Shown: positions 8,849-18,739 of the stretch, in pieces
Numbering within the stretch: position 1 is the first letter of the stretch
Layout: each line of letters opens with the position of its first letter
Assembly: GCA_016937155.1 (NCBI GenBank)
Contig: JAFGWM010000011.1
Span: 57,732 to 121,731, forward strand
Origin: Deltaproteobacteria bacterium
GTDB lineage: Bacteria; Myxococcota_A; Polyangia; HGW-17
Length of the DNA: 64,000 bases
Reading direction: 5' to 3'
The notes under the pieces: generated by a model
What the model saw: only the letters and a program-made list of their open reading frames with translations
Databases searched by the model: none
What the model was told of the DNA's origin: nothing
Program-made: the position numbers and the translations under genes

Positions 8849-10024
8849 ATGAAGACAAGATTTTTTGCACTCGCGCTTTCAATGGTCTTTGTTATTGCCG
8901 GTTGTGGTAAAAAAGAAGACAAAAATGCAACTGCTGGTCAGGATAAGACAAAAGCCGCTAAAGTAGAAAAAGGTAAAGTTGCCAAAAAGAATAATAAAAA
9001 AGTCGACAAGAAGAATGTAAAAAAAGATGATAAAAAAGTTGTAAAGGGTGTAGTTGCCAAGACTGATGGAAGCATCAAACTTTCAACTGTAAAACCTCTC
9101 GAAATAGGAACACCTGCATTTGCAGTTCATATGTCAGTTGAGCATATGGCAAAATCACCACTTTTTGCAGACCTCACCGATAATGGCGAAAGCATTAAAA
9201 TGGATTTCGGTGGTGACTTCAAGAAAATCGCTGAATGTCTGGGTTCGAAAGCAGCCAAAGCTTACGAAATGATGACTACAGTAAGTGTAATTGGAATGAG
9301 CGAATCAGAGATGGCCATTATCCTTGGAATGAAACCTGAAGCAAAGAAATTCATCGAATGTGCTGCAAAAGTCAGCAAGGACATGAAAAAAATCACTTTC
9401 CAGAAAAAAGACGCATATCAGGTTAATGACAAGGATGATCCTAAAAAAGTTCTCACCATTGTTGCAGCTGACAAAAACGCTATTCTTATTTTCATAGGCA
9501 ATATGATTTCTTCAAAAATCAAAATTGGAGAAGGTCAAATTGGAAAAGGTAATGTTGCAGCTTATTTTGAAGGCTATAAAGCCGTCAGTTGTATAAAAGC
9601 AATCGTAAGAGATATTCCAATTCCTCCTGGAAATGGCGTTACCAAGCTTATTCCCGGACTGAAATCTGTAAGTGCCGATGTTGCTATGGGTATGCCAGAA
9701 GGTTTTATATTTAACACAGTTGTTGATCTTAAAGATCCTCAGGCTGCTAAGGGTACAGTTGGTTTTGCCAATATGTTCCTCAACGGTCCTCAGGCTAAAG
9801 CAAAACTTACTGAAATGGGTATCGATGCTTCCATTCTTAAGGCACTCAAACTTACTGATTCAGGATCCCTTGTAAGTGCTTCAGTGAAACTTGATAAAGC
9901 AGCAACCAAGAGTCTTTTCGAAAAACTTAAAGCTCTCAAAGGTCTTAAAAAAGGTAAAAAAGTTGAAGAAAAGAAAGCCCCGGCTGCAAAAGCAGTAAAA
10001 AAAGCAGTAAAAAAAGCTAAATAA
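8849..10024 (+). CDS. Lysine-rich predicted lipoprotein
   Basis: Not recognised. ATG 8849 is set by AGGAG at 8837-8841. The open frame continues 31 codons further up, but only this start gives a signal peptide with lipobox (VIAGC, Cys at about residue 19). Residues ~22-70 are very rich in Lys, Asp and Asn and look disordered. A ~270-residue globular part follows, with three cysteines (ECLG, ECAA, SCIK). The C-terminal ~35 residues are again Lys/Ala-rich (KKAVKKAVKKAK). The basic ends could bind anionic envelope polymers or nucleic acid; that is speculation. It probably has its own promoter at 8771-8799. Confidence 0.75.
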   Translation: MKTRFFALALSMVFVIAGCGKKEDKNATAGQDKTKAAKVEKGKVAKKNNKKVDKKNVKKDDKKVVKGVVAKTDGSIKLSTVKPLEIGTPAFAVHMSVEHMAKSPLFADLTDNGESIKMDFGGDFKKIAECLGSKAAKAYEMMTTVSVIGMSESEMAIILGMKPEAKKFIECAAKVSKDMKKITFQKKDAYQVNDKDDPKKVLTIVAADKNAILIFIGNMISSKIKIGEGQIGKGNVAAYFEGYKAVSCIKAIVRDIPIPPGNGVTKLIPGLKSVSADVAMGMPEGFIFNTVVDLKDPQAAKGTVGFANMFLNGPQAKAKLTEMGIDASILKALKLTDSGSLVSASVKLDKAATKSLFEKLKALKGLKKGKKVEEKKAPAAKAVKKAVKKAK

Positions 10025-10223
10025 GGTTCCTTCTATTTTTTCCTCTTTTTATCCCTCCCTGTAATATTAATTATAATCGTGGTTGCCCTCTTTGATGTGT
10101 GTGCGTGTTCCTTTTTGGATCACACCATAAAATGAAATATTAATACATAATTTTCCTGAAGATAAATTCTGTTCTTAATATCATTTTTGAATGGAAGTTA
10201 GGAAAAATTAGGAATTTCCCTTT

Positions 10224-11705
10224 TCATTGCCCGAAGAAAAACCTGAATGCTCTATATAAACGTGAATTCCATGCAGATTCGTTGTGTGGAGCATCCGGTA
10301 CATAGTAATGATAAATGTTTACTCCTTCAGGAGTGAGGGGCCATGAGTCAGGGTTATCGGGAAAAATTACAATCCCCTTTTCAATAAGCATATCCCTGAA
10401 GGACATTGTTTCGCAGTAGTTATCCTCGGCTTCTGTTTCATTGGGACACGAGGGTGGATTCTCAGGGTTTGACGGGTTGTCCCCGCTGTCTAGGTAATAA
10501 ATCTGATCAAGTGAATAAATATCGTTTTGTCTGTACAGATCTTCCATTGAAATTCCATCACCTGAAAATTCACCCCATCCGAAAGTGGATGACATCCCGC
10601 ATACATAACGAAAAATATTTGGATATATCAGTCCTGCATGATATGAAACAAGTCCACCTAAAGAAGAACCACAGACTGCTGTATTTTCTCGCGTAGATTT
10701 TGTCCTGAACTCCTCATCTATAAGTGGTTTTACGTTATTTACTATATATGCGGCGTACAAAGTGCTGTCGCCTCCGATGAAATTTGCTCCTCCATCAATT
10801 GAATCCTCGGTATGGGTGTACTCATCCATTCTGTTTTCATTATTTGGTATTCCAACTATAATAAAAGGCTGTGTATTCCCGGATGAAATTTCAAGATCTG
10901 CCACCCCATCGGCATCCCAGCTGCCGTTGGAATTGATCTGTGCTGTGTCAAAAAGGTTATTACCATCATGCATATATATAACAGGATACTCAGTGTCTGT
11001 ATTCTGATCATATCCAGGTGGAACATACACAAAAATATCTCTGGAATTGTCAAGATCAGGAGAATATACTGAGTTAAGTGTTCGCAGATGACCTGTTTGT
11101 GTATCACCCATGATGAGACTCAGTCGACCATATTCATCAAATAGATATCTTTCACTCAAGGGGTCTGAGAACCAGACTTCACTTCCTGAAGAGTTCCTGG
11201 AAATAAATTTATAACTGCTGCCCATAATGTCTGTTCCTGAAAAATCTTTTTTCAGATGATAAAAATCTGGTTCAAGGTACTGCATTTGTTCAGATAAGAT
11301 CCAGGAATTAAAATCCCCTGAAACATTTATTGGTGGAAGTCTGGATATCAGAGAATAATCTTCATCCGGATTGGAATCATCATCCTGATCAAAGATGGGA
11401 TCATTGACATATATAAAGATTACATTATTTCCTGAAATAATTGGAAATCCTCCCAGTCTTTTTATTTCTCCTATAAATATTCCAATGGCAGCTTTTTTAC
11501 TTTCCACATCATAATCTGACTCAAGGCAATCAATGATCCGGTTATATGCCGCGGCCTTATCATCAGGCCAGTCTTCAGATGAACAGTAATTTAACTGATT
11601 ATTGTTTCCGTCAAGGAAATCAGTTGATGCATCATCCACAGTTTTTGAACCGGAAGAATCACATCCGGCAATAAAAATCGATAGAAGCAGAATTTTGAAA
11701 TACAT
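10224..11705 (-). CDS. Lipoprotein esterase of the putative-esterase (Fes/esterase D-like) family
   Basis: Predicted alpha/beta-hydrolase anchored as a lipoprotein. I choose the second of two adjacent ATGs (11705), which places AAAGGAG about 5 bases upstream; the protein then opens with a lipobox (IFIAGC). Residues ~30-110 are acidic. Around residue 127 the sequence VSGDFNSW resembles the early-set/CBM48-like module that precedes the catalytic domain in enterochelin-esterase-type proteins. The catalytic part has PVIYMHDGNNLFD, the nucleophile motif CGSSLGGLVSY (Ser near residue 346) and a terminal His in APHNES. The substrate is unknown. It is transcribed convergently toward the Lys-rich lipoprotein gene and divergently from the M23-like gene. 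Confidence 0.8.
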   Translation of the reverse strand: MYFKILLLSIFIAGCDSSGSKTVDDASTDFLDGNNNQLNYCSSEDWPDDKAAAYNRIIDCLESDYDVESKKAAIGIFIGEIKRLGGFPIISGNNVIFIYVNDPIFDQDDDSNPDEDYSLISRLPPINVSGDFNSWILSEQMQYLEPDFYHLKKDFSGTDIMGSSYKFISRNSSGSEVWFSDPLSERYLFDEYGRLSLIMGDTQTGHLRTLNSVYSPDLDNSRDIFVYVPPGYDQNTDTEYPVIYMHDGNNLFDTAQINSNGSWDADGVADLEISSGNTQPFIIVGIPNNENRMDEYTHTEDSIDGGANFIGGDSTLYAAYIVNNVKPLIDEEFRTKSTRENTAVCGSSLGGLVSYHAGLIYPNIFRYVCGMSSTFGWGEFSGDGISMEDLYRQNDIYSLDQIYYLDSGDNPSNPENPPSCPNETEAEDNYCETMSFRDMLIEKGIVIFPDNPDSWPLTPEGVNIYHYYVPDAPHNESAWNSRLYRAFRFFFGQ

Positions 11706-11835
11706 CATAACTCCTTTAATTTTATAATTATTTGATGTGAATTTATCACTTGCCTGAACTACATTATATGCTTTTTTAAGGGAAAAACTCAAATATTTGC
11801 ATCAATAAAGCATTTAACATAGTATCGGCCCTGAT

Positions 11836-13320
11836 ATGAGGTATGAAAGAGAACCACTACCATCAAAACCCCCATCTGACAAACTCAAGAAAATTCTTGT
11901 ATTTGTAAGTGTGCTTATACTTGTTTATCTGTATGTATTTGTATACTCTCCTGCGAGTTGTAACAATGTAAGGAAAAGAATTGATAAAACTGTTGAGGAG
12001 AAAAACCCTGGACATATTTCTTCAACACTAAAAGGGGATAATAAAAAAATTCCTGCAGTTAACAGTACTTCTCTGGATATGAAGATCCCTCTGCATGTTT
12101 TACCCCTAGATGAAGATGAAATTGGTGAACGTGAGTATTTAGCCGCCAGAACAATCGAGGGAAAAGTAAAAAGGCGTGAGAAATTCACTGACTCCCTTGT
12201 AAGAAATGGAGTTCAAAGCCAGGAAGCCAGAAGAATAATAGCCACATTTGAATCCAGAAACGTGTTTAATTTTCAAAGAGCTCAACCTGGTCAGAAATTT
12301 AAAGTCAGAATGAATGAGGATGGCTCACGAATATATTTCTTTCAGTATCATTATGGTTCAAGAATACTCCTTGAAGCCAGAAGAGTGAAAAAATCCTTCA
12401 AAGTAAGGAAAATAAAACATCGTCCCAGAACTATACCCTATGTGACTGGGTTCTCATTTAAAAAAACACTTAAATCGAGTATTTCAAGTGCCGGGGAAAA
12501 TTATTCAATGGGTCTGAAAATTAAGGCTCTTTTAAGGGATGAAATTGCACCTGAAATGTTTACTGACGGCGACAGATTTATTGTTGTCATAGAAAAGAGA
12601 ATGCTGAAGAAAAAATTCCGGGGGTATGGTGAACTTCTCGCTCTGTATACTTCCACAAGAGCCAGGGGTGAATACAGAATTTTCAGTTTTAAGAACCGGG
12701 GATATTACACATATGAAGGGATTTCCTTCTTCAGAACATACCTGCCCCGTCCGATAGAAGGAAATATGCCTCCAGAGCCTGATGCTGAAGGTACTGGTGT
12801 GGTATTTCCAGCCCGGGGGAGCATTGGAGTAAGGGCTCTCGGTCCGGGGAAAATTCACAGTGTAAAATGGGAAGGTGCTTTGGGTCGAAGGGTGGATATA
12901 ATTCACTCTGACGGTATACTGACTTCCTATTATCATTTATCCAGATATAAAACAGGAATAAAGGAAGGTGTCAGTATAGAGAGGGGTGAAGTATTGGGCT
13001 ATACGGGGTACAGCGGGACAACTCCTGATAAAAATGGTGTGGGTTTCAGAGGACTGAGGAATGGTAAAAATATTTCAATTTATACCATAAGGGGACTCAG
13101 AAAAAGTCCGGTTGCCGGTCACGAACTCAATGAATTTCATGACTGGAGGAACTCTCTGAATGAGATAATCAACAAATTCCGGAAGGAATCAGGAAATTTC
13201 AGTGCCAGCCTGGAATCTGATGCCAGAGGCCTTATAAGACATGTAGATAAGAAGGATCTCAAGGGTAAGAAAAAGAAAAAATCCCGAAAAAACAGGAAAA
13301 AGAAAAAGAGAAAACACTGA
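11836..13320 (+). CDS. Membrane-anchored degenerate M23 (LytM-like) protein
   Basis: Probable murein-hydrolase regulator rather than an enzyme. It has one N-terminal membrane helix (about residues 20-38) and a periplasmic region resembling the OapA/LysM-associated part of M23 proteins (RRIIATFESRNVFNF, QKFKVRMNEDGSRIYFFQY, then DGDRFIVVIE). A LytM-like core follows (PARGSIGVRALGPGKIHSV, RRVDIIHSDGILTSYYHLS, GEVLGYTGYSGTTPD). The H-x3-D metal motif normally upstream is absent, and the usual HLHFE position reads NISIYTI, so zinc ligands are missing, as in the amidase activators EnvC and NlpD. The last ~30 residues are strongly basic (KKKKKSRKNRKKKKRKH). The Shine-Dalgarno site is weak. Confidence 0.75.
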   Translation: MRYEREPLPSKPPSDKLKKILVFVSVLILVYLYVFVYSPASCNNVRKRIDKTVEEKNPGHISSTLKGDNKKIPAVNSTSLDMKIPLHVLPLDEDEIGEREYLAARTIEGKVKRREKFTDSLVRNGVQSQEARRIIATFESRNVFNFQRAQPGQKFKVRMNEDGSRIYFFQYHYGSRILLEARRVKKSFKVRKIKHRPRTIPYVTGFSFKKTLKSSISSAGENYSMGLKIKALLRDEIAPEMFTDGDRFIVVIEKRMLKKKFRGYGELLALYTSTRARGEYRIFSFKNRGYYTYEGISFFRTYLPRPIEGNMPPEPDAEGTGVVFPARGSIGVRALGPGKIHSVKWEGALGRRVDIIHSDGILTSYYHLSRYKTGIKEGVSIERGEVLGYTGYSGTTPDKNGVGFRGLRNGKNISIYTIRGLRKSPVAGHELNEFHDWRNSLNEIINKFRKESGNFSASLESDARGLIRHVDKKDLKGKKKKKSRKNRKKKKRKH

Positions 13321-13436
13321 TTCAGCTTGAATTGTTTCCCGATATGTGACAACGAAAGGGCGGCTTTTTAAGTTTTTCTCTTTGGAGTTTTAACAGAACT
13401 GAGAAAGTAATAATTTTTCAGTCTGGAGATTATGGA

Positions 13437-15278
13437 ATGAAGAAATCGAATGAAAAAATTAGAAATATTGCAATAATTGCTCATGTTGATCACGGAAAAA
13501 CTACTCTAGTGGACAATATGTTCAGACAAAGCGGTGTTTTATCAGGTGCTCACAACGAAGATAATGATGGTTTTGACAGGGTTCTAGACAGCATGGATCT
13601 CGAAAGGGAGAGAGGTATTACCATTGCTGCAAAAAACTGCAGTGTTAATTATAAGGGTGTAAAGATAAACATTATTGATACTCCCGGACATGCTGATTTC
13701 GGAGGAGAAGTTGAGAGGGGACTTTCAATGGTGGATGGGGCAATTTTACTTGTTGACTCAAGTGAAGGACCTCTGCCTCAGACAAGATTCGTTCTGGAAA
13801 AAGCACTTAAGCTTGGACTGGGAATAATTGTTGTTATTAATAAAATCGATCGAAAGGATGCACGAATTGATGAAGTCAGGAATGAAGTTTTCGATCTTCT
13901 CATCGATCTGGATGCTGACGAAAGTCAACTGGAACTGATACCTCTTTATGCCATAGGCCGTGACGGATGTCTTTCTGATGATCCTGAAAATTTAAGAGAT
14001 GACCTCACAATTTTATTTGATCGTATTCTTTCTGATATAAAACCACCTGTTTATGATGATGAAGCACCCTTTCAGATGCTGGTCAGTGATCTCGGCTACA
14101 GTGATTACCTCGGCAGACTGGCAATAGGAAAAGTTATAAATGGTGTAGTGAAAAATGCTGAAAATCTTGTATGTATAGGGGAAACACTACGCCGTCCCTT
14201 GAGAGTTTCACAGATTCAGACGTATCAGGGATTGTCACTGACTGTTACGGAGGAGGCACATGGTGGTGATATCGTAGTGCTTTCCGGAATAGAAGATGTC
14301 AAAATCGGTGATACAATTTGCGATAATCTTGCCCCTGAGGCACTCCCTCGGCTTCGGGTGGATGAACCCACGGTATTTATGAAGTTCACCATCAATGATG
14401 GACCTTTGAATGGACGGGAAGGTAAGAATGTTCAGTCCAGCAGGATCAGGGAACGTCTTATGAGAGAAACTCTTCTGAATGTGGCAATACAGGTGGAAGA
14501 ACCGGATGAAAGAGATAGTTTTATTGTTAAGGGGCGAGGCGAATTTCAGATGGCTATCCTTATTGAAACAATGAGACGTGAGAATTTTGAATTCTGCGTT
14601 GGAAGACCTCAGGTGACTTACAGATATGAAAATGGTGAAAAACTTGAACCTATCGAAAAGCTTATAGTTGACTGTGAAGAACAGTTTATGGGAGTAGTTA
14701 CTGAAAAACTGTCTCTAAGACGTGGAACCCTTGAGGCAGTTGATACTTCTTCCGGTGGACGGGTTAGACTGAGGTTCAGCGTTCCCTCCCGTTCCCTGAT
14801 AGGATACAGAGATATTTTCCTGACAGATACAAAAGGAACGGGAATAATGAGTTCCTGGCTGGAAAAATATGAACCATACCGGGGAGATTTCCCGATGAGA
14901 TTTACAGGCTCCATTGTAGCTGACCGTATGGGAAAGGCTATTCCTTATGCTATATATAATCTTGAACCACGCGGAAAAATGTTTGTGCAGCCGGGAGACA
15001 GTGTTTATGAAGGCATGATAGTTGGCGAGCATGCTAAAGACAATGATATCAATGTCAATATCTGCAAGGAGAAGAAACTCAGTAATATGCGTGCTGCAGG
15101 TAAGGATGAGAATGTTGTTGTTACGAAAGTCAAACCCATGACTGTTGAAAGGGCCATTACGTTTATCCGTGATGATGAAATGGTGGAAATAACACCCCTT
15201 TCCATCAGGCTGCGCAAAGCGATTCTGAGTTCACAAAAAAGACACAATATTGAAGCTGTCAAAAAGAAATTGAATTGA
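13437..15278 (+). CDS. typA: Translational GTPase TypA/BipA
   Basis: Ribosome-associated GTPase of the EF-G-like superfamily, involved in ribosome assembly and stress adaptation. 613 aa, the normal length. G1 [13 protein letters not shown]2 [12 protein letters not shown]3 [14 protein letters not shown] and G4 NKIDR are all intact. The family-specific C-terminal features are also present ([21 protein letters not shown], then [20 protein letters not shown]). GGAG at 13425-13428 precedes ATG 13437 by 8 bases. It converges on the DTW-domain gene with only 2 bases between the stop codons. Confidence 0.96.
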   Translation: MKKSNEKIRNIAIIAHVDHGKTTLVDNMFRQSGVLSGAHNEDNDGFDRVLDSMDLERERGITIAAKNCSVNYKGVKINIIDTPGHADFGGEVERGLSMVDGAILLVDSSEGPLPQTRFVLEKALKLGLGIIVVINKIDRKDARIDEVRNEVFDLLIDLDADESQLELIPLYAIGRDGCLSDDPENLRDDLTILFDRILSDIKPPVYDDEAPFQMLVSDLGYSDYLGRLAIGKVINGVVKNAENLVCIGETLRRPLRVSQIQTYQGLSLTVTEEAHGGDIVVLSGIEDVKIGDTICDNLAPEALPRLRVDEPTVFMKFTINDGPLNGREGKNVQSSRIRERLMRETLLNVAIQVEEPDERDSFIVKGRGEFQMAILIETMRRENFEFCVGRPQVTYRYENGEKLEPIEKLIVDCEEQFMGVVTEKLSLRRGTLEAVDTSSGGRVRLRFSVPSRSLIGYRDIFLTDTKGTGIMSSWLEKYEPYRGDFPMRFTGSIVADRMGKAIPYAIYNLEPRGKMFVQPGDSVYEGMIVGEHAKDNDINVNICKEKKLSNMRAAGKDENVVVTKVKPMTVERAITFIRDDEMVEITPLSIRLRKAILSSQKRHNIEAVKKKLN

Positions 15279-15280
15279 AA

Positions 15281-15910
15281 TCAGTGAGGAATATTGGGGG
15301 ATGTTATCAGGGTGCTGTACTGGCTGATGAGGGAGTTTTGAATGGAAACAGATTCCAGCTCGCCCAGAGCAAGAGCAATGGCCTCAGCAGTGGAAAGCCC
15401 ATTTGCTTTAGCCTGATTTCTCAGGGAAGTGAACTCCGGTTTAAGAATTATTTTATTACACTTGAGAAGCCAGCTGTTTCTCCACCAGAGTGTTTTTGCC
15501 TGTGACCATGAACCATCCAGAGCAATGATCCCATCCACTTCCAGAGGTGGCAGAATTTCCTTTTTTCTTCTATCGATGTATGTGAATGCCTTTAGAGCTT
15601 CAGCATCCTTACCCAGATATAAAACACCCCATCTGGATGGTTTTGCTTCAAAACCCAGAGCATCTGAAAGGTTTCTCCATGAAAGACCGGTTTTCAGGGT
15701 TGAACTGGAAAGTGTCATTTCACAGAGTTTTGCACTGTTGAGAAGCTTTAATTTCTCCTGTGGATGCTGAAGAATAAGAACGTGAATATGATTATTAATT
15801 TTTTCAACTTTATCGCAGATACACTGGTCCGTTGGCCTCAGACACAAATTGCAGGCATCAGTACGATCTATTTTGAGATTCTGTGAACCATATTTTTTTT
15901 TGGTGCTCAT
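15281..15910 (-). CDS. DTW-domain protein (tRNA-uridine aminocarboxypropyltransferase-like)
   Basis: DTW-domain proteins such as E. coli TapT (YfiP) add a 3-amino-3-carboxypropyl group from S-adenosylmethionine to uridine in tRNA. This 209-residue protein has the N-terminal cysteine cluster CNLCLRPTDQCIC, the LILQHPQEKLKLLNSAKLC segment and the core LDGSWSQAKTLWWRNSWLL, whose DGSW corresponds to the family's DTW-type motif. A late LRNQAKANGLSTAEAIALAL also fits the family. It lies 6 bases downstream of ribB on the same strand, so it is probably in the riboswitch-controlled transcript. Confidence 0.82.
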   Translation of the reverse strand: MSTKKKYGSQNLKIDRTDACNLCLRPTDQCICDKVEKINNHIHVLILQHPQEKLKLLNSAKLCEMTLSSSTLKTGLSWRNLSDALGFEAKPSRWGVLYLGKDAEALKAFTYIDRRKKEILPPLEVDGIIALDGSWSQAKTLWWRNSWLLKCNKIILKPEFTSLRNQAKANGLSTAEAIALALGELESVSIQNSLISQYSTLITSPNIPH

Positions 15911-15916
15911 GATGAA

Positions 15917-16591
15917 TCAGGCTGACTTTTCCGAGTGATGTTTTAAGTCACCATGTTCAAGCATTTGCCTGTATGAAATAATATCCGGTATATGAACAAT
16001 AGGCATGGAATGTTTTTTGCTGAAATTATCAATATCTTTTCCCGTAGCCATTGTTCCGTCTGGATTTGTAATTTCACAAAGGACACCAAAGGGCGACAGT
16101 TTGGACAGCAGCATTAAATCCATTGTAGCTTCTGTATGTCCAGGTCGTTCCAGCACTCCACCATTTCTGGCGACCAGTGGAAAAACATGTCCGGGACAGC
16201 ATATATCAGACTCTGTTGAATCTTTTTTGCATGCTGCTTTTACAGTAGTTACACGATCTGCAGCACTGACACCTGTGGTGACTCCTTCAGATGCTTCAAT
16301 TGAAACAGTAAAAGCCGTATGGAAAGGACTCCTGTTATTGGACACCATCATGGGGATATTGAGTTTTTCACGACGTTCTTCAGTTATTACAACACACACA
16401 ATACCCGAACACTCCCTGATCAGTAGAGCCATCTGCTCATTTGTAAGATGTGCAGCTGAAAAAATGAGATCTCCTTCATTTTCACGGCTTTCATCATCCA
16501 TGACAATCACACCATCACCATTTTTTATTGCTGCAATGGCATCTTCAACCCTCTGAATACATTCTTCGGTACAAATTGATTTTTCCGGCAT
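15917..16591 (-). CDS. ribB: 3,4-dihydroxy-2-butanone 4-phosphate synthase
   Basis: Converts ribulose 5-phosphate to the four-carbon unit of riboflavin. It is a single-domain enzyme of 224 aa with no fused GTP cyclohydrolase II. Motifs seen are [64 protein letters not shown] and [18 protein letters not shown] stands before ATG 16591. Upstream on the same strand lies a clear FMN riboswitch, so flavin should repress it. The DTW-domain gene follows after 6 bases. Confidence 0.95.
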   Translation of the reverse strand: MPEKSICTEECIQRVEDAIAAIKNGDGVIVMDDESRENEGDLIFSAAHLTNEQMALLIRECSGIVCVVITEERREKLNIPMMVSNNRSPFHTAFTVSIEASEGVTTGVSAADRVTTVKAACKKDSTESDICCPGHVFPLVARNGGVLERPGHTEATMDLMLLSKLSPFGVLCEITNPDGTMATGKDIDNFSKKHSMPIVHIPDIISYRQMLEHGDLKHHSEKSA

Positions 16592-16641
16592 ACTATCCTC
16601 CAGTATTTCAGGGCAACTGGCGGCAGGGAATTGATTTTCCT

Positions 16642-16767
16642 GTTCTCTTCCGTCCAGACTCTGACTGTCGGCTTCGGAGTCACACCGAATCTGCCAGTGG
16701 AATACTGGCTCGCGGGCTTATCATAAAAGAATTACCGCCGGTGGGGAATTTCACCCCGCCCTGAGAA
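16642..16767 (-). promoter_or_regulatory. FMN riboswitch (RFN element) upstream of ribB
   Basis: Read on the minus strand from 16767, the sequence carries the hallmark RFN blocks in order: TTCTCAGGGCGGGGTGAAAT, CCCCACCGGCGGTAAT, AGCCCGCGAGCC, GGCAGATTCGGTG, CCGAAGCCGACAGTC and GTCTGGACGGAAGAGAA. The aptamer ends about 50 bases before the ribB start. In between, CCAGT (16616-16620) can pair with the ACTGG directly abutting the ribB GGAGG, suggesting control of translation initiation. I see no hairpin followed by a T-run. Confidence 0.95.
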
Positions 16768-16780
16768 AAGGTCCAATGAT

Positions 16781-16809
16781 GGAATAACAGGGGGGTATTA
16801 CATTGTCAA
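16781..16809 (-). promoter_or_regulatory. Candidate promoter of the riboswitch transcript
   Basis: On the minus strand, TTGACA (16809-16804), a 17-base spacer and TATTCC (16786-16781) end about 14 bases before the first RFN block, which is where a promoter is expected. The -35 is perfect; the -10 matches only its first three positions. Confidence 0.5.
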
Positions 16810-16918
16810 GGGTAGTGAATATAAATTTTATCTTCATCAGATAATTTCCTGGTTTGAATTTGCATTGTGGGAAAAAACCAATTTTGATGTTATGAAATAT
16901 CAAAGGATTTAAGGCCAG

Positions 16919-17338
16919 ATGATTAAGGTTAAAGGAAGTATATATATTTCAGAGGATGAACTGGAAATTACTGCTGTATGTTCTCAGGGAAAGGGCGGGC
17001 AGAATGTTAATAAAGTTGCCACAGCCATTCACTTGAGGTTCAATATTGTCGGGTCATCAATTCCTGAACACATCAAATCCAGACTTATATCAACATCTGA
17101 TAAAAGGATTACCCGTGAAGGGATACTGATTATTAAAGCACAAAGATTCAGGACTCAGGAGAAAAACCGTCAGGATGCGATAAGGCGGCTGGAAAAGTTT
17201 TTTGAGGATGCCCTTTTTGATGATATCCCAAGAATTCCCACAAAGACCCCCAAAAAAGCTGAAGAGAAAAGGCTGAAACTAAAAAACAGGAAGGCTGATA
17301 TCAAGAAAATGAGAAAGCCTCCATCTATGGGTGATTAG
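16919..17338 (+). CDS. arfB: Alternative ribosome-rescue factor ArfB (peptidyl-tRNA hydrolase)
   Basis: Releases the nascent chain from ribosomes stalled without a stop codon. 139 aa, typical length. The catalytic GGQ lies in CSQGKGGQNVNKVATAIHL (Gln near residue 27). The basic C-terminal tail that enters the empty mRNA channel is present (KTPKKAEEKRLKLKNRKADI). It differs from RF1/RF2 in lacking codon-recognition domains. It is divergent from ribB and ends 3 bases from the stop of the convergent beta-helix gene. Confidence 0.93.
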   Translation: MIKVKGSIYISEDELEITAVCSQGKGGQNVNKVATAIHLRFNIVGSSIPEHIKSRLISTSDKRITREGILIIKAQRFRTQEKNRQDAIRRLEKFFEDALFDDIPRIPTKTPKKAEEKRLKLKNRKADIKKMRKPPSMGD

Positions 17339-17341
17339 CAG

Positions 17342-18514
17342 TTATTCAATAATTGAGTCTGATACCTGAGGGTCACCATCCGCCAGAACAAAAATACCGG
17401 GAAATCCTGATGTCTCAAAACCATCACTTGGGTTTCTTTGCAGTACACTATCTTCGATAACCAGATGTCCTGTTCTGTCGTTGCTTACAAAAAATATAGC
17501 ACCACCACCCTCATTAGCGTGGTTATCTGTCATTTTTGTCCCGCAGATTCTAAGAGTGAAAGTATTTCCGTCATTATAGACAGCGCCTCCGCTGCCACCA
17601 CCAGGAGTTCCGGAGCGAGCGGGATTTGCACCATTACCTATGGCCCTGTTGTGGGTAAACAGACTATTGATGACTGTGTAAGAGACTCCAATGCTTGATA
17701 ACCCTGCACCATTTGAACAGAAATTCCCAAGATCCTCTCTTCCTCCGAATGTTGAATTAACCACATACACGGGTAAGCCCTCATACTGGCTCAGTACTCT
17801 TACTGCTCCTCCGCCAATATCCGGCCCGGTTTCTTCACACTGATTCAGAAAAAACCTGCAGTTCACGATCTTAACCCGACCCCCCCTGACAAAAATGGCA
17901 CCGCCACCACCTCCATCCATATCTTCACCAATTGAATTTCCATTAATAAACGTGAGGTTTTGAACAGTGAGTCTTGGTGTGTCCTGATTTTGACAGTGAT
18001 TTGTTGTCCATGCCTGATCCGGATCACATGTATTCATATATAGTATGCGGTGTAATCCGTTTCCACTCAGTGTTACGAGGTTTCCACCATCTATAACTAT
18101 ATCATCAGTGGTGTTATTGAAAATTTTTGCGGTTTCATCAAGAGTGATGGTGATGGGCTCCTCTCCGCAGTTGAAGGCTATAATTCCACCCTGAGCCACT
18201 GCATTTACAACTGCTTCAGAAGTGCAACTATCAGGTGTTCCATCTCCTATGATGTTATCCGGTTCAGTTGTATCAGGTGCTGCATCGTCTGGAACAGCAC
18301 ATATGCCATCAGGATTTCCAGTAGGTGGAAGATTGGCCAGACTTTCATTTGCAGCACAGAAGTTTTCACTCCAGAAACCACCTGCTTCTTCACAGTCTTC
18401 AGCGGTTGAACAGAGATTGGTATATTCCGGCGAGCATGTAGCAGCCTTTTGGGCTTTATCGTCAGAACAACCTAAAATAAAAAAAATAAATAATAGAACT
18501 GTCAGTTTATGCAT
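17342..18514 (-). CDS. Predicted right-handed beta-helix lipoprotein
   Basis: Surface or periplasmic lipoprotein of unknown function. It has a signal peptide with lipobox (FFILGC, Cys at about residue 16) and an acidic, Cys-containing linker to about residue 90. A parallel beta-helix-like region follows, with polymorphic-membrane-protein-type turns: GGGGGAIFVRGG, IGGGAVRVLS, GGGSGGAVYNDGN, EGGGAIFFVSN. These alternate with N-x-T/F strands such as VQNLTFINGNS and VVNSTFGG. 390 aa and no autotransporter barrel. AAGGA lies five bases before the ATG. Such proteins are common in deltaproteobacteria and Myxococcota; no ligand can be inferred. Confidence 0.75.
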   Translation of the reverse strand: MHKLTVLLFIFFILGCSDDKAQKAATCSPEYTNLCSTAEDCEEAGGFWSENFCAANESLANLPPTGNPDGICAVPDDAAPDTTEPDNIIGDGTPDSCTSEAVVNAVAQGGIIAFNCGEEPITITLDETAKIFNNTTDDIVIDGGNLVTLSGNGLHRILYMNTCDPDQAWTTNHCQNQDTPRLTVQNLTFINGNSIGEDMDGGGGGAIFVRGGRVKIVNCRFFLNQCEETGPDIGGGAVRVLSQYEGLPVYVVNSTFGGREDLGNFCSNGAGLSSIGVSYTVINSLFTHNRAIGNGANPARSGTPGGGSGGAVYNDGNTFTLRICGTKMTDNHANEGGGAIFFVSNDRTGHLVIEDSVLQRNPSDGFETSGFPGIFVLADGDPQVSDSIIE

Positions 18515-18739
18515 AATAATCCTTTTTTGTCAGGAGACTTATTTAAAAAAATAGTGTCCTATTTCAGTATAGCCTGTCAATAATATTTTTCAGGTAAAGA
18601 AAAAAGAATAAAAAAAAAGATGGAAATGAATTTTTTTGTGGATTAAATCGTCCAGACTGCTAACTGTCAACAATGATGGTTTGAACAAACACTCTGACTA
18701 GAAGGATTCTGCATTACGCATAATATCAGGAGGATTTAC

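Noticed and set aside
16005..16556. Long plus-strand open frame opposite ribB.
   Set aside because: It is fully antisense to a well-conserved enzyme and has no recognisable protein features.
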